Shown: in pieces, positions 28,419-36,436 of the stretch
How the letters are laid out: each line of letters begins with the position of its first letter
Position numbering within the stretch: position 1 is the first letter of the stretch
Translations under genes and position numbers: made by a program
Source: Verrucomicrobiota bacterium
GTDB lineage: Bacteria; Verrucomicrobiota; Verrucomicrobiia; Limisphaerales; UBA9464
DNA length: 64,000 nt
Assembly: GCA_016871615.1 (NCBI GenBank)
Contig: VHCX01000007.1
Span: forward strand, 1 to 64,000
Direction of reading: 5' to 3'
Notes under the pieces: model-generated
What the model saw: the letters and a program-made list of their open reading frames with translations, nothing else
Told to the model about the DNA's origin: nothing
Database searches by the model: none

Positions 28419-29663
28419 TCACAGCGAGTCCCCCACCCATCCGCGTGCGGCCAGCGCCTCGCGGGCATGCCCGCGGTCGTCCCACGGGATGACCGACCCC
28501 AGGACCTCCTGGAATGGCAGTCCGCCCTTGCCGGCGATGAGCACCACGTCGTCCGCGCGGGCGTCCCGCACCGCCGTGCGGATGGCCAGGTGGCGGTCCG
28601 GTTCGCCACTTGACGCGCCGCCATGGCCACGCTGGAGATCGGCGAGGATGTCGCCGACCGTCGCGTGGCCCGGGTTGTCCGACGTGAAGATGACCTCGTC
28701 GGCCCCCCGGGCGGCGTCCCCCAGCGCGGCCCGTTCGGTGGACCCGGTGTTCCCACGGATCCCGGTCACCAGCAGGACCCGTCGTCCGCCGAGGGTGCGC
28801 GCCTCGGCGATGAGGTCCCGGAGATCGTCGGGGGAGGCGGCGCGATCGACGAACACGCCGAACGGCTGGCCGGCCTGGACAGGCTCCAGCAGACCCTGGG
28901 GTGGCTCAAGCAGGGGCAGCGCCCCCAGGGTGAGGGGGATCGGGCAGCCGGCGGCCAGCGCGACCTCGAGTGCGGCCTCGAGCCCCTTCAGGTTGGAGCC
29001 GCCGACGATCGGCAGGTGGGCCGTCCTCGGCGGCCTCCCGGGCAGCCCGAGGACCTCCAGGCGGGTCCCCTTCCAGTGCAGGGCCAGCGCCTCGACCCGA
29101 ACCCGGATCCTGGTCGGGGTCCCGAGTCGGGCGCGCGGGCTGGCCTGCCCGATCAGGGCGCGGATCTCGGCGTCCTCCTCGACGACCAGGCAGTCGCCGC
29201 CGCACCGGACATGGCTGGCCAAGAGGCGCGCCCACTCCAGGGCCTCCTCGCGCACCGGTCGATGCGGGAAGAGCCGGTCGGCGATCCGTCCGCCCTCCGG
29301 GGTGATCAGCGCCGGACGCCTCCCGGCGTGGGCGAGCAGCCCGTGCAGCAGGGCCGCCGTCGCCGCCGACACCCGGCCCTCCCGCGGGATGCGGCAGAGG
29401 TCCAGGCGCTCGAGCGGATGCCCCGCCGGGCCCGGGCCGACCCCGCCGGCGTGGGCGATGTCCGGCGCGGCGGTCGGCCGCAGCCGCCCGGTCGGGGGTG
29501 CCTGACGGAGGGAGCTCTGCCGTTGCCGCCGTCCGCCCGTCTCGCAGCCGGTGGTGGACGGCCCGAAGGCCTTCGGGCGCGCCGACGGCGTGCCCTCGTC
29601 GCGGGCGGTCGGCCGCGGACCGGCCGCGGTGCCGGGGATCCTGGACACGTCGATGGGAGGCAT
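28419..29663 (-). CDS. MurE-like Mur ligase homolog, apparently degenerate (no P-loop)
   Basis: C-terminal domain matches MurE (QPFGVFVDRAASPDDLRDLIAEA...EVIFTSDNPGHATVGDIL...DDVVLIAGKGG...IPWDDRGHAREALAARG); genomic position of murE between ftsI and murF. Confidence 0.75.
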   Translation of the reverse strand: MPPIDVSRIPGTAAGPRPTARDEGTPSARPKAFGPSTTGCETGGRRQRQSSLRQAPPTGRLRPTAAPDIAHAGGVGPGPAGHPLERLDLCRIPREGRVSAATAALLHGLLAHAGRRPALITPEGGRIADRLFPHRPVREEALEWARLLASHVRCGGDCLVVEEDAEIRALIGQASPRARLGTPTRIRVRVEALALHWKGTRLEVLGLPGRPPRTAHLPIVGGSNLKGLEAALEVALAAGCPIPLTLGALPLLEPPQGLLEPVQAGQPFGVFVDRAASPDDLRDLIAEARTLGGRRVLLVTGIRGNTGSTERAALGDAARGADEVIFTSDNPGHATVGDILADLQRGHGGASSGEPDRHLAIRTAVRDARADDVVLIAGKGGLPFQEVLGSVIPWDDRGHAREALAARGWVGDSL

Positions 29664-29665
29664 GC

Positions 29666-31834
29666 TCACGGGCGCGGGGCGTGGCCCCCCGGACCGGCGG
29701 CGAGGGTGTTCACCGTGGCCGTCGGGGAGGGGGGAATCGTCAGGTAGCTGGCCGTCTCGCGGACGATCTCCTTGAAGACGGGCACGCAGGCGGCGCCGTA
29801 GGCGGCACGTCCGTCGGTGCCGGTGGGCTCGTCGGCGCAGACCAGCAGGCAGACCTGCGGGTTCTCGGCCGGGAGGAAGCCGACGAAGGTGCTGAAATGC
29901 GCCGTGATCCCGGCGGCCATGTGGGCCTTGGTCATCTTGTTGGCCGTCCCGGTCTTGCCGGCGACGGTGTAGTCCGCCAGCGCCGCGTCCTTGCCCGTGC
30001 CCTTCGGCCCCACCACGGCCGTCATCAGCCGGATCAGGTGCCGCGCCGTCTCCGGGGCGACCACCCGGCCCACCTGCCGGGGCGCCAGGTTGCGGATGAC
30101 GCCGCCGGAAGGCGTCTCGACCGACGCCACGAGCATCGGTTCCATGAGGATCCCGTCGTTGGCGACCGCCGCGTAGGCCATGGCGATCTGCAATGGCGAG
30201 GTGTAGATGCCGTAGCCGTAGGAGAGGATGAGCTGCGTCCCCAGGCCCTCCCACGCCGGGATTCGGGGGTTCTGCTCGCCCCCGCACAGGATTCCGCTCC
30301 GGCGCAGCAGGCCGAAGGCGTCCGCGTACCGCACCAGCGCGGTGCCGCGCGGGGGCGCCGCCGGATCCCACAGGGCGTATCCCAGCTTCGCCGCGCCGAC
30401 GTTGGACGAGGCGGCGAAGGCCTCCTCGAGGGTCACCGTATGCAGCTTGTGTCCCCGGGCGTCGGCGATGGGCTTGCGGCGGCCGGCCGGCGGGTGCCAG
30501 AGGCCGCCCTCGCAGTCGATCCGCGAATCGGGTCTGAGATGGCGGCCGGCCAGCGCCTCGAAGGCGGCGGAGTAGGTCACCAGCTTGAAGGTGGAACCGG
30601 GCTCGACCAGCTCGGAGACGGCATGGTTGCGGCGCCTCGGCCGGACCGGGCCGCCCTTGGGGACCGGTGCGCCGGGCTGGACCGGCGGGATGTACTCCGG
30701 GTCGGTGGCGTTGGCCAGGGCCAGGATCTCGCCCGTCGCGGGCCGGACGAGGATCGCCGACATCCAGTTCGGCTTCAGCCGTCCCATGGCCTTATGCAAC
30801 GCGTTCTCGGCGACATACTGGAGGTTCGCGTCGAGGGTCAGGCGCACGTTGGCCCCGGGTTGCGGGGGCAGGTCGAGTTCGCGCGAGCCCGCCAGCTCGC
30901 GGCCCTTGCCACGGCGGAGCACCGACTGGCCGGGCACGCCGTGCAGCTCGTCGTCGAACTGCCGCTCGATGCCGTCGGCCCCGCGCACCTCGGCCGGAAG
31001 CTCCCGGGTCCGGACCTGGACGCGCTGGGTCGCGGTGCGGTACTCGACGAGCGGGATCTGCCCGTTGGTCGTCGATCCCAGCACCGGCGCGGCCAGCTCC
31101 CCATGCGGCATGATGCGTCGTTCCACGATCTCCGCGGTGATGCCGTTCTCCCGGACCTCCCTCAATTGGGGTTGGATCCTCTTCAGGGCCTGGGCGATCT
31201 CCCTTCCCTCGCGGCCGATCTCCTTCCGGAAGCGGTACCTGGCCGGCAGGTTCCACCAGGGGATCGGGGCCGCGTTGGTGCGGCGGTGCGCCAGCGCCGC
31301 CGAGGCGGCCAGGAGCCGCTGCTGCTCGGGCGGGCGGAAGGCCTTGAGGTTGGTCTGCACCCGGGTCCACTCCGCGTGGGTCAGGTTGGAGGCGACCAGG
31401 ACGTTCTGGTTGGTGTGGAGGACGTGCACCCACTGCGTGGTCACCAGGCCGGAGGCGTTGGTCGCGGGAAGGGCCTTCCAGCGGAGTTCCGGACGGATCG
31501 TCAGGCGCTCCTCGAGCACGCCGGCCGGGATCGACAGCAGCGGGGCCAGCATCGCCACCAGGTGGGGGGCCTGGTTGCTGACCACGACGGGGTTGCCCCG
31601 CAGGTTGTAGGTGTACTGAGAGAAGACCAGCCGCTCGCCGCGCCGGTCGAGCAGTTCGCCGCGTGGGGCCGGCAGGTACGACACGCGCGCCGGGTTGGCC
31701 CCGAGCGTGTAGCGCGCCGTCTCGGGACGGAACCCTTGAATGTACACCAGGCGGGCGGCGAGTCCGGCGAAGACGGCGCAGCAGATCAGGGTCAGCCCGG
31801 TCAGCGTCCTGTCGGTGGCGATGGGGGCGTTCAT
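29666..31834 (-). CDS. ftsI: Penicillin-binding protein (FtsI/PBP3-type transpeptidase)
   Basis: PRGELLDRRGERL; EPGSTFKLVTYSAAFEAL (SxxK); SSN; VAGKTGTANK (KTG). Confidence 0.93.
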   Translation of the reverse strand: MNAPIATDRTLTGLTLICCAVFAGLAARLVYIQGFRPETARYTLGANPARVSYLPAPRGELLDRRGERLVFSQYTYNLRGNPVVVSNQAPHLVAMLAPLLSIPAGVLEERLTIRPELRWKALPATNASGLVTTQWVHVLHTNQNVLVASNLTHAEWTRVQTNLKAFRPPEQQRLLAASAALAHRRTNAAPIPWWNLPARYRFRKEIGREGREIAQALKRIQPQLREVRENGITAEIVERRIMPHGELAAPVLGSTTNGQIPLVEYRTATQRVQVRTRELPAEVRGADGIERQFDDELHGVPGQSVLRRGKGRELAGSRELDLPPQPGANVRLTLDANLQYVAENALHKAMGRLKPNWMSAILVRPATGEILALANATDPEYIPPVQPGAPVPKGGPVRPRRRNHAVSELVEPGSTFKLVTYSAAFEALAGRHLRPDSRIDCEGGLWHPPAGRRKPIADARGHKLHTVTLEEAFAASSNVGAAKLGYALWDPAAPPRGTALVRYADAFGLLRRSGILCGGEQNPRIPAWEGLGTQLILSYGYGIYTSPLQIAMAYAAVANDGILMEPMLVASVETPSGGVIRNLAPRQVGRVVAPETARHLIRLMTAVVGPKGTGKDAALADYTVAGKTGTANKMTKAHMAAGITAHFSTFVGFLPAENPQVCLLVCADEPTGTDGRAAYGAACVPVFKEIVRETASYLTIPPSPTATVNTLAAGPGGHAPRP

Positions 31835-31843
31835 GGGAGTCGG

Positions 31844-32233
31844 TCAGTGCGGCAGGGTCGCCAGCGGCGGCGGGGGCGCGACCAGGGGAACCGGGGTGCG
31901 GGTCAGCTCGTGCGACGGCCCGGGTGCGGCGGCCGGATTGGTGACATGGATCACCTGCCGGTAGGCGATGTTGGTCAGCCCGAGCCCCAGCTCGTGGATG
32001 CGGCGCATCAATGCCGGCCGGGTCAGGAGCCTCTCGATGTCCTGCTGGTCCCGGGCGATGGAGCGCTCGAGGGCCGTGCAGTGGGTCCGGATCTGGGAGA
32101 TCCGGTCCTGCAGCCCCTGGTGGGCACGGCTCTGGAGGATCCACAGGAAGCCCAGGGTGCCGATCATCGCCGAGCCGGTCAGCGCCCGGAGGATCGTCCC
32201 CATGCGGATCTCGGAACGCTGCCGGGTGCTCAT
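31844..32233 (-). CDS. FtsL-like small bitopic coiled-coil protein
   Basis: One TM followed by coiled coil (LQDRISQIRTHCTALERSIARDQQDIERLLTRPALMRRIHELGLGL); located between rsmH and ftsI. Confidence 0.65.
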   Translation of the reverse strand: MSTRQRSEIRMGTILRALTGSAMIGTLGFLWILQSRAHQGLQDRISQIRTHCTALERSIARDQQDIERLLTRPALMRRIHELGLGLTNIAYRQVIHVTNPAAAPGPSHELTRTPVPLVAPPPPLATLPH

Positions 32234-33171
32234 GGTTTCGGGAGGCGTTCGAGCACCCTCAGCCTGGCGCTGCGGGCCCTGGGGTTGGATTCCAGCTCGG
32301 CCGCGCCGGCGACGATGCCCCGGCGGGCCAGTTCGCGTCCCTGGGGAGGCCTCGGGATGCGGAGATGGGGATGGTCGACGGGACCCTCGACATCGTAGTC
32401 GCGGGCCTCGCGCCGCATGAACTCCTTGACCAGGCGGTCCTCCAGGGAGTGGAAGCTGATCACGGCCAGCCGCCCTCCCGGCGCCAGCAGCGGGAAAGCC
32501 CGCTCGAGCCCGTCGCGCACCGAGTCCAGCTCCCGGTTGACGGCGATCCGGAGCGCCTGGAAGCACCGCGTGGCCGGGTGCGTCGGCGACCCGCGACGGG
32601 GGCAGACCCGCTCGATGGACGCCGCCAGTTGGCCGGTGGTGGTGAACGGGCGGTTGCGGCGTTTCTCGACCAGCGTCTGCGCGATGCGCCGCGAGTGGCG
32701 TTCGTCGCCCAGGGTCCAGAACAGGTCGGCCAGCTCCCCGGCGGGAAGCCCGTTGACCAGGTCGGCCGCCGTCGGTCCGCCGCCGGAGGGGTCCATGCGC
32801 ATGTCGAGGGGACCGTCCTGCTGGAAGGAGAAGCCGCGGGCCGGGGTGTCGAGCTGGTGGGAGCTGACCCCGAGGTCGAAGAGGATGCCGTCGAGGGATC
32901 CCGCGCAGATCCAGCGGTCGGCCCCGGCGAAATCGCCCAAGCGGGTCTCCGTGCGGCCCTCGAAGCGGGCCAGGCGGGCCCGAGCCGCCGCGAGCGCCTC
33001 GGGATCGCGGTCGCAGCCGAGCAGGAAGCCGTCGGGGGCGCTGGCCTCGAGAATCGCCTCGGCATGGCCTCCGCCGCCGAGGGTTCCATCCAGGTAGCGT
33101 CCGTGGGCCTTCGGTTGGAGTGCGGTCACCACTTCGTTGAGCAGGACTGGTTGGTGTGAGAACGGGGGCAC
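32230..33171 (-). CDS. rsmH: 16S rRNA m4C1402 methyltransferase RsmH
   Basis: HQPVLLNEVVTALQPKAHGRYLDGTLGGGGHAEAIL; FDLGVSSHQLDTPARGFSFQQDGPLDMRM; ISFHSLEDRLVK. Confidence 0.96.
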   Translation of the reverse strand: MPPFSHQPVLLNEVVTALQPKAHGRYLDGTLGGGGHAEAILEASAPDGFLLGCDRDPEALAAARARLARFEGRTETRLGDFAGADRWICAGSLDGILFDLGVSSHQLDTPARGFSFQQDGPLDMRMDPSGGGPTAADLVNGLPAGELADLFWTLGDERHSRRIAQTLVEKRRNRPFTTTGQLAASIERVCPRRGSPTHPATRCFQALRIAVNRELDSVRDGLERAFPLLAPGGRLAVISFHSLEDRLVKEFMRREARDYDVEGPVDHPHLRIPRPPQGRELARRGIVAGAAELESNPRARSARLRVLERLPKP

Positions 33172-33190
33172 CTGGGGCCTGGGACGGCGG

Positions 33191-33598
33191 TTACTCCCGG
33201 GTGGCGACTAGGCGGCGATCTACCGGGTCGCGGCCCCGGAGCCGGTTGAACGCCAGCTCGGGGTCGTGGGTGCCCGCCGCGCCGGGGGGGCGGGTCTCGT
33301 GCAGCAGGCGGCCTTCCCGGCGGCGGCGCACCAGCTCCACGTCGTCCTCGAACAGGTCGTTGCGCAGGGGTGTCGCGGCCGGCAGCTGCAGCTCACCCTG
33401 GACGAGGTCCGGGTGGGGCGCTGGCATGCGCCGGTTCTCGAAGGACAGGAACCTCCGGGCGAGGGTCTCCGGCAGGGCCTTGACGCTGCCCAGCGGCACG
33501 CCGCCGGGCTTCGGATTGCCGGTGCCGTGCGGTGCGGATGGACGGTCTTCCCGGCCGGGGAGCCAGGAACGCGGATGGAGCCATGCCGGCAGTTTCAT
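33191..33598 (-). CDS. Hypothetical protein between mraZ and rsmH
   Basis: ORF start overlaps the mraZ stop codon (TGATG-type coupling). Confidence 0.6.
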   Translation of the reverse strand: MKLPAWLHPRSWLPGREDRPSAPHGTGNPKPGGVPLGSVKALPETLARRFLSFENRRMPAPHPDLVQGELQLPAATPLRNDLFEDDVELVRRRREGRLLHETRPPGAAGTHDPELAFNRLRGRDPVDRRLVATRE

Positions 33599-34107
33599 GT
33601 GTTTCTCGGATTCTGGACCTTCTTGAGCACCGTCTCCGCGCCGCGTGCCGACTGGTAGGCCTTCGGGTTCCACAGTTCGAAGCGGTCGATGCAACCGACG
33701 AAGAGCACATCCTTGGTCAGCCCGGCGGCGAGGCGCATCTCCTCCGGCAGGCAGATGCGGCCGGCGCTGTCGAGGTCCAGTTCGATGATCCGGTCCACGT
33801 AGTCGTGGCGTTCGGCCAGCTTGAGCGGTTCGGTGAAGTCCCCGTCACAGATGGGTTGGCTGAATCGGTCGAACTGCTCGGAGGGAAGCACCATCACGAA
33901 TTCGGTGTCCGCCGCATGCCGGATCATCACCGCCATGAGGGACAGGCCTGAAGGATCCTCGGGGCGCCACCTGGCCGGCATCGGCACCCGGCCCTGGGCA
34001 TCCACCTTGTGGTCGTAGCGCCAGGTGAACCGAAGACGGGGCACCACCGCCGGGGCGGCCCCGGAGGAGGGGAATCCCGTTTCAGTGATGTCACCGGCGG
34101 TGGCCAT
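33595..34107 (-). CDS. mraZ: Transcriptional regulator MraZ
   Basis: Two MraZ repeats (DHKVDAQGRVPMPARWR; LDLDSAGRICLPEEMR); first gene of the dcw cluster. Confidence 0.92.
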   Translation of the reverse strand: MATAGDITETGFPSSGAAPAVVPRLRFTWRYDHKVDAQGRVPMPARWRPEDPSGLSLMAVMIRHAADTEFVMVLPSEQFDRFSQPICDGDFTEPLKLAERHDYVDRIIELDLDSAGRICLPEEMRLAAGLTKDVLFVGCIDRFELWNPKAYQSARGAETVLKKVQNPRNT

Positions 34108-34137
34108 GCTGGGGGTCCGTGAGGATTCGGATCACGA

Positions 34138-34162
34138 CCACGGGAAAACGTTGCTCCCGTGG
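34138..34162. promoter_or_regulatory. Perfect inverted repeat upstream of mraZ (candidate operator or leader hairpin)
   Basis: CCACGGGA-aaacgttgc-TCCCGTGG, 31 bp upstream of the mraZ start codon. Confidence 0.5.
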
Positions 34163-34340
34163 ACGACGACTTTTTACAGCAAGAGTATCCCTATAGACAA
34201 CTAAATCATTACTTTTTCTTCCTAATTGTTATGCGCAGGTTGTTCACAATGCATATTGCCCGGTAAATCCCAAGGAATACCGATAACCAACAACACAGGT
34301 TCGGTTCGACTTTGCCCGGCCTTTCCCTTTCTCTCCCTGC

Positions 34341-35411
34341 GTGCGTGTGTCGGATTTCGATTTCGAGCTGCCGGCCGAGCTGATCGCCCAGCATCCCGCG
34401 CCGGAGCGGGACGGGTCGCGGTTGATGCGCTTCGACCGGGCTTCCGGGGCCTGTGCGCATGGGCGGTTCACGGACCTGGTGGATCATCTCGAGGCCGGCG
34501 ATGTGCTGGTGATGAACGATTCGCGGGTCATCCCGGCCCGTCTGCTGGGTCACAAGGCTGATTCGCCGGGCCGGGTCGAGTTACTCCTGCTCGAGGAAGC
34601 CCGGCCCGGGTGCTGGTGGGCGATGGTGCGGCCCGGCAAGCGGATCCGCCCCGGGGCGAGGCTTTGCTTCGGCGAGGCGGGCGGCCCTGGGATGGCCTGC
34701 GAGGTGCTAGAGAAGAACCCCGAGGGCCACGTGCTGGTCGCCTGGGAGGATTCTGGCGGGTTCTGGCAGACTCTCCAGCACATCGGCCGGATCCCCCTGC
34801 CGCCCTACATCGAACGGGGGGATGCGGGCGCGACCGGCGAGGATGCCGAGAGGTACCAGACCGTGTATGGCACCCGGGCGGGGTCGGTCGCCGCGCCGAC
34901 GGCCGGGCTGCATTTCACCGGGCGGGTGCTGGAGGCGCTTCGGTCCAAGGGGGTCCGATGCCATCGGGTGACCCTCCACGTGGGGGCGGGGACGTTCCTG
35001 CCGGTCAAGGCCGAACGGGTCTCCGACCACGCCATGCACGAGGAGCGCTACGAACTTGGCGAGGAGACGGCCGGCGCGCTCCGCGAGGCCCGGGCGGCCG
35101 GGCGCCGGGTGATCGCGGTCGGGACCACCAGCATGAGGGTGCTGGAGACGGTGGCCCAGCGGTTCGACGGGGCGCCCGAACCCTGTTCCGGGCGCACGCG
35201 GATCTTCATCCATCCGCCCTTCCGGTTCCGCCTGGTCGACGGCTTGCTAACCAATTTCCACCTGCCCCGGAGCACGCTGCTGATGCTCATCAGCGCGTTT
35301 GCCGATCCCGGCGGCCTCGCGGGCCGGGAACGGGTGCTGGCGGCCTATGCCGAGGCGGTCCGTGAACGTTATCGATTCTTCAGCTATGGCGACGCGATGT
35401 TCCTCCACTGA
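34341..35411 (+). CDS. queA: S-adenosylmethionine:tRNA ribosyltransferase-isomerase
   Basis: DFDFELPAELIAQHPAPERDGSRLM; NDSRVIPARLLG; GSVAAPTAGLHFT; THVGAGTF-like TLHVGAGTFLPVK. Confidence 0.96.
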   Translation: MRVSDFDFELPAELIAQHPAPERDGSRLMRFDRASGACAHGRFTDLVDHLEAGDVLVMNDSRVIPARLLGHKADSPGRVELLLLEEARPGCWWAMVRPGKRIRPGARLCFGEAGGPGMACEVLEKNPEGHVLVAWEDSGGFWQTLQHIGRIPLPPYIERGDAGATGEDAERYQTVYGTRAGSVAAPTAGLHFTGRVLEALRSKGVRCHRVTLHVGAGTFLPVKAERVSDHAMHEERYELGEETAGALREARAAGRRVIAVGTTSMRVLETVAQRFDGAPEPCSGRTRIFIHPPFRFRLVDGLLTNFHLPRSTLLMLISAFADPGGLAGRERVLAAYAEAVRERYRFFSYGDAMFLH

Positions 35412-36318
35412 GGCTGACGCCCCCCCCGGCCGCCGGGCCATTCACGGGTCCAGCGAGCCTGTCCCCACGGGTGTCCCCACGGGAGCCCCTCCCACGGGCA
35501 CCGGGGCCTGCGTGGACGGTTCGAGCGAGCCTGTCCCCAAAGGGTCCGCCACGGGGCCCGGCGAGCCTGTCCCCAAGGCGGGTTCCGTGGCCTTCGTGGC
35601 CCGGGCTCCGGTCCACCTCGTGCTCAATATGGCGATGACGGCCGATGGCAAGGTGGCCACGGCCGGGCGCGAGGTCACCACCTTTGGCAGCCGGCACGAC
35701 CAACGGGCCCTGTACGCGCTCCGGGCCACCGCCGACGCCCTGCTGTGCGGGGCCCGCACCGTCGAGGAGACCGGGGCGACCTTGGGGACAGGCTCATCGG
35801 TGTTCGCCGCGGCCCGTCGGAAGGCCGGGTTGGCCCCGGCGGCGCTCCGGGTGGTGGTCAGTGGGTCCGCCTCGTTGGCTTCCGAGGCGGCCCTGTGGCG
35901 GCAAGCGGGAGCTCCCATCGTGATTTTGACCCGTGCAACCGCGCCGGAGGCACAGCGTGAACGTTTGCGAAAGCTCGGCGCCCAGGTCTGGTGTTCACCC
36001 GGTGAGGCCCTCGACCTGCGGGCGGCCTTGGACTGGTTGGCCCGGGAACATGGGGTCCGGCGGGTGGTGGCCGAGGGAGGCGGGGTGCTCAATGCGGCCC
36101 TGCTGGCCGCCGACCTGGTGGACGAGGTGCGCCTGACCTGGGTGCCGAGGATCTTCGGCGGGGCCACGAGCCCCACGATCGCCGACGGTCCGGTCGCCCG
36201 GGTGCTGGAGGATGCGGTCCGGTTCCGCCGGGTGTCGGTCCGGTCGGTCGGGGACGAGCGGTTCCTCAGGTACCTGCGGATCCCCCGGTCCGAGCCGACG
36301 GTCCTCCACGGCGACTGA
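35386..36318 (+). CDS. RibD C-terminal (pyrimidine reductase/DHFR-like) family protein; start uncertain
   Basis: LVLNMAMTADGKVATAGREVTTFGSRHDQRALYALRATADALLCGARTVEETGATL; VVAEGGGVLNAALLAADLVDEVRLTWVPRIFGG. The N-terminal ~70 codons are repeat-derived and the start could lie downstream. Confidence 0.82.
   Translation: MATRCSSTEADAPPGRRAIHGSSEPVPTGVPTGAPPTGTGACVDGSSEPVPKGSATGPGEPVPKAGSVAFVARAPVHLVLNMAMTADGKVATAGREVTTFGSRHDQRALYALRATADALLCGARTVEETGATLGTGSSVFAAARRKAGLAPAALRVVVSGSASLASEAALWRQAGAPIVILTRATAPEAQRERLRKLGAQVWCSPGEALDLRAALDWLAREHGVRRVVAEGGGVLNAALLAADLVDEVRLTWVPRIFGGATSPTIADGPVARVLEDAVRFRRVSVRSVGDERFLRYLRIPRSEPTVLHGD
35455..35574 (+). repeat. Three copies of dispersed repeat GAGCCTGTCCCC (plus one inverted copy at 35784..35795)
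   Basis: gagcctgtcccc at 35455, 35527 and 35563; ggggacaggctc at 35784. Confidence 0.9.
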
Positions 36319-36335
36319 AGGACCCACGGCGACCC

Positions 36336-36425
36336 GGGATCCGGCGTGCGGTTTGCGGCGTGCGGTTTCCCGGGCTGCAGACACCGAAATGCCCGTTTTC
36401 GACGACGGGATCCGGCGTGCGGTTT
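36336..36425. repeat. Intergenic repeat gggatccggcgtgcggttt (two full copies plus one partial)
   Basis: Copies at 36336..36354 and 36407..36425, partial gcggcgtgcggttt at 36355..36368. Confidence 0.85.
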
Positions 36426-36436
36426 TCCTGAGGGGC

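Noticed and set aside
34163-34330. AT-rich segment as a replication origin (TTGTTCACA resembles a DnaA box)
   Set aside because: Only one imperfect box and no dnaA/dnaN or box cluster; a divergent mraZ/queA promoter region is the simpler explanation.
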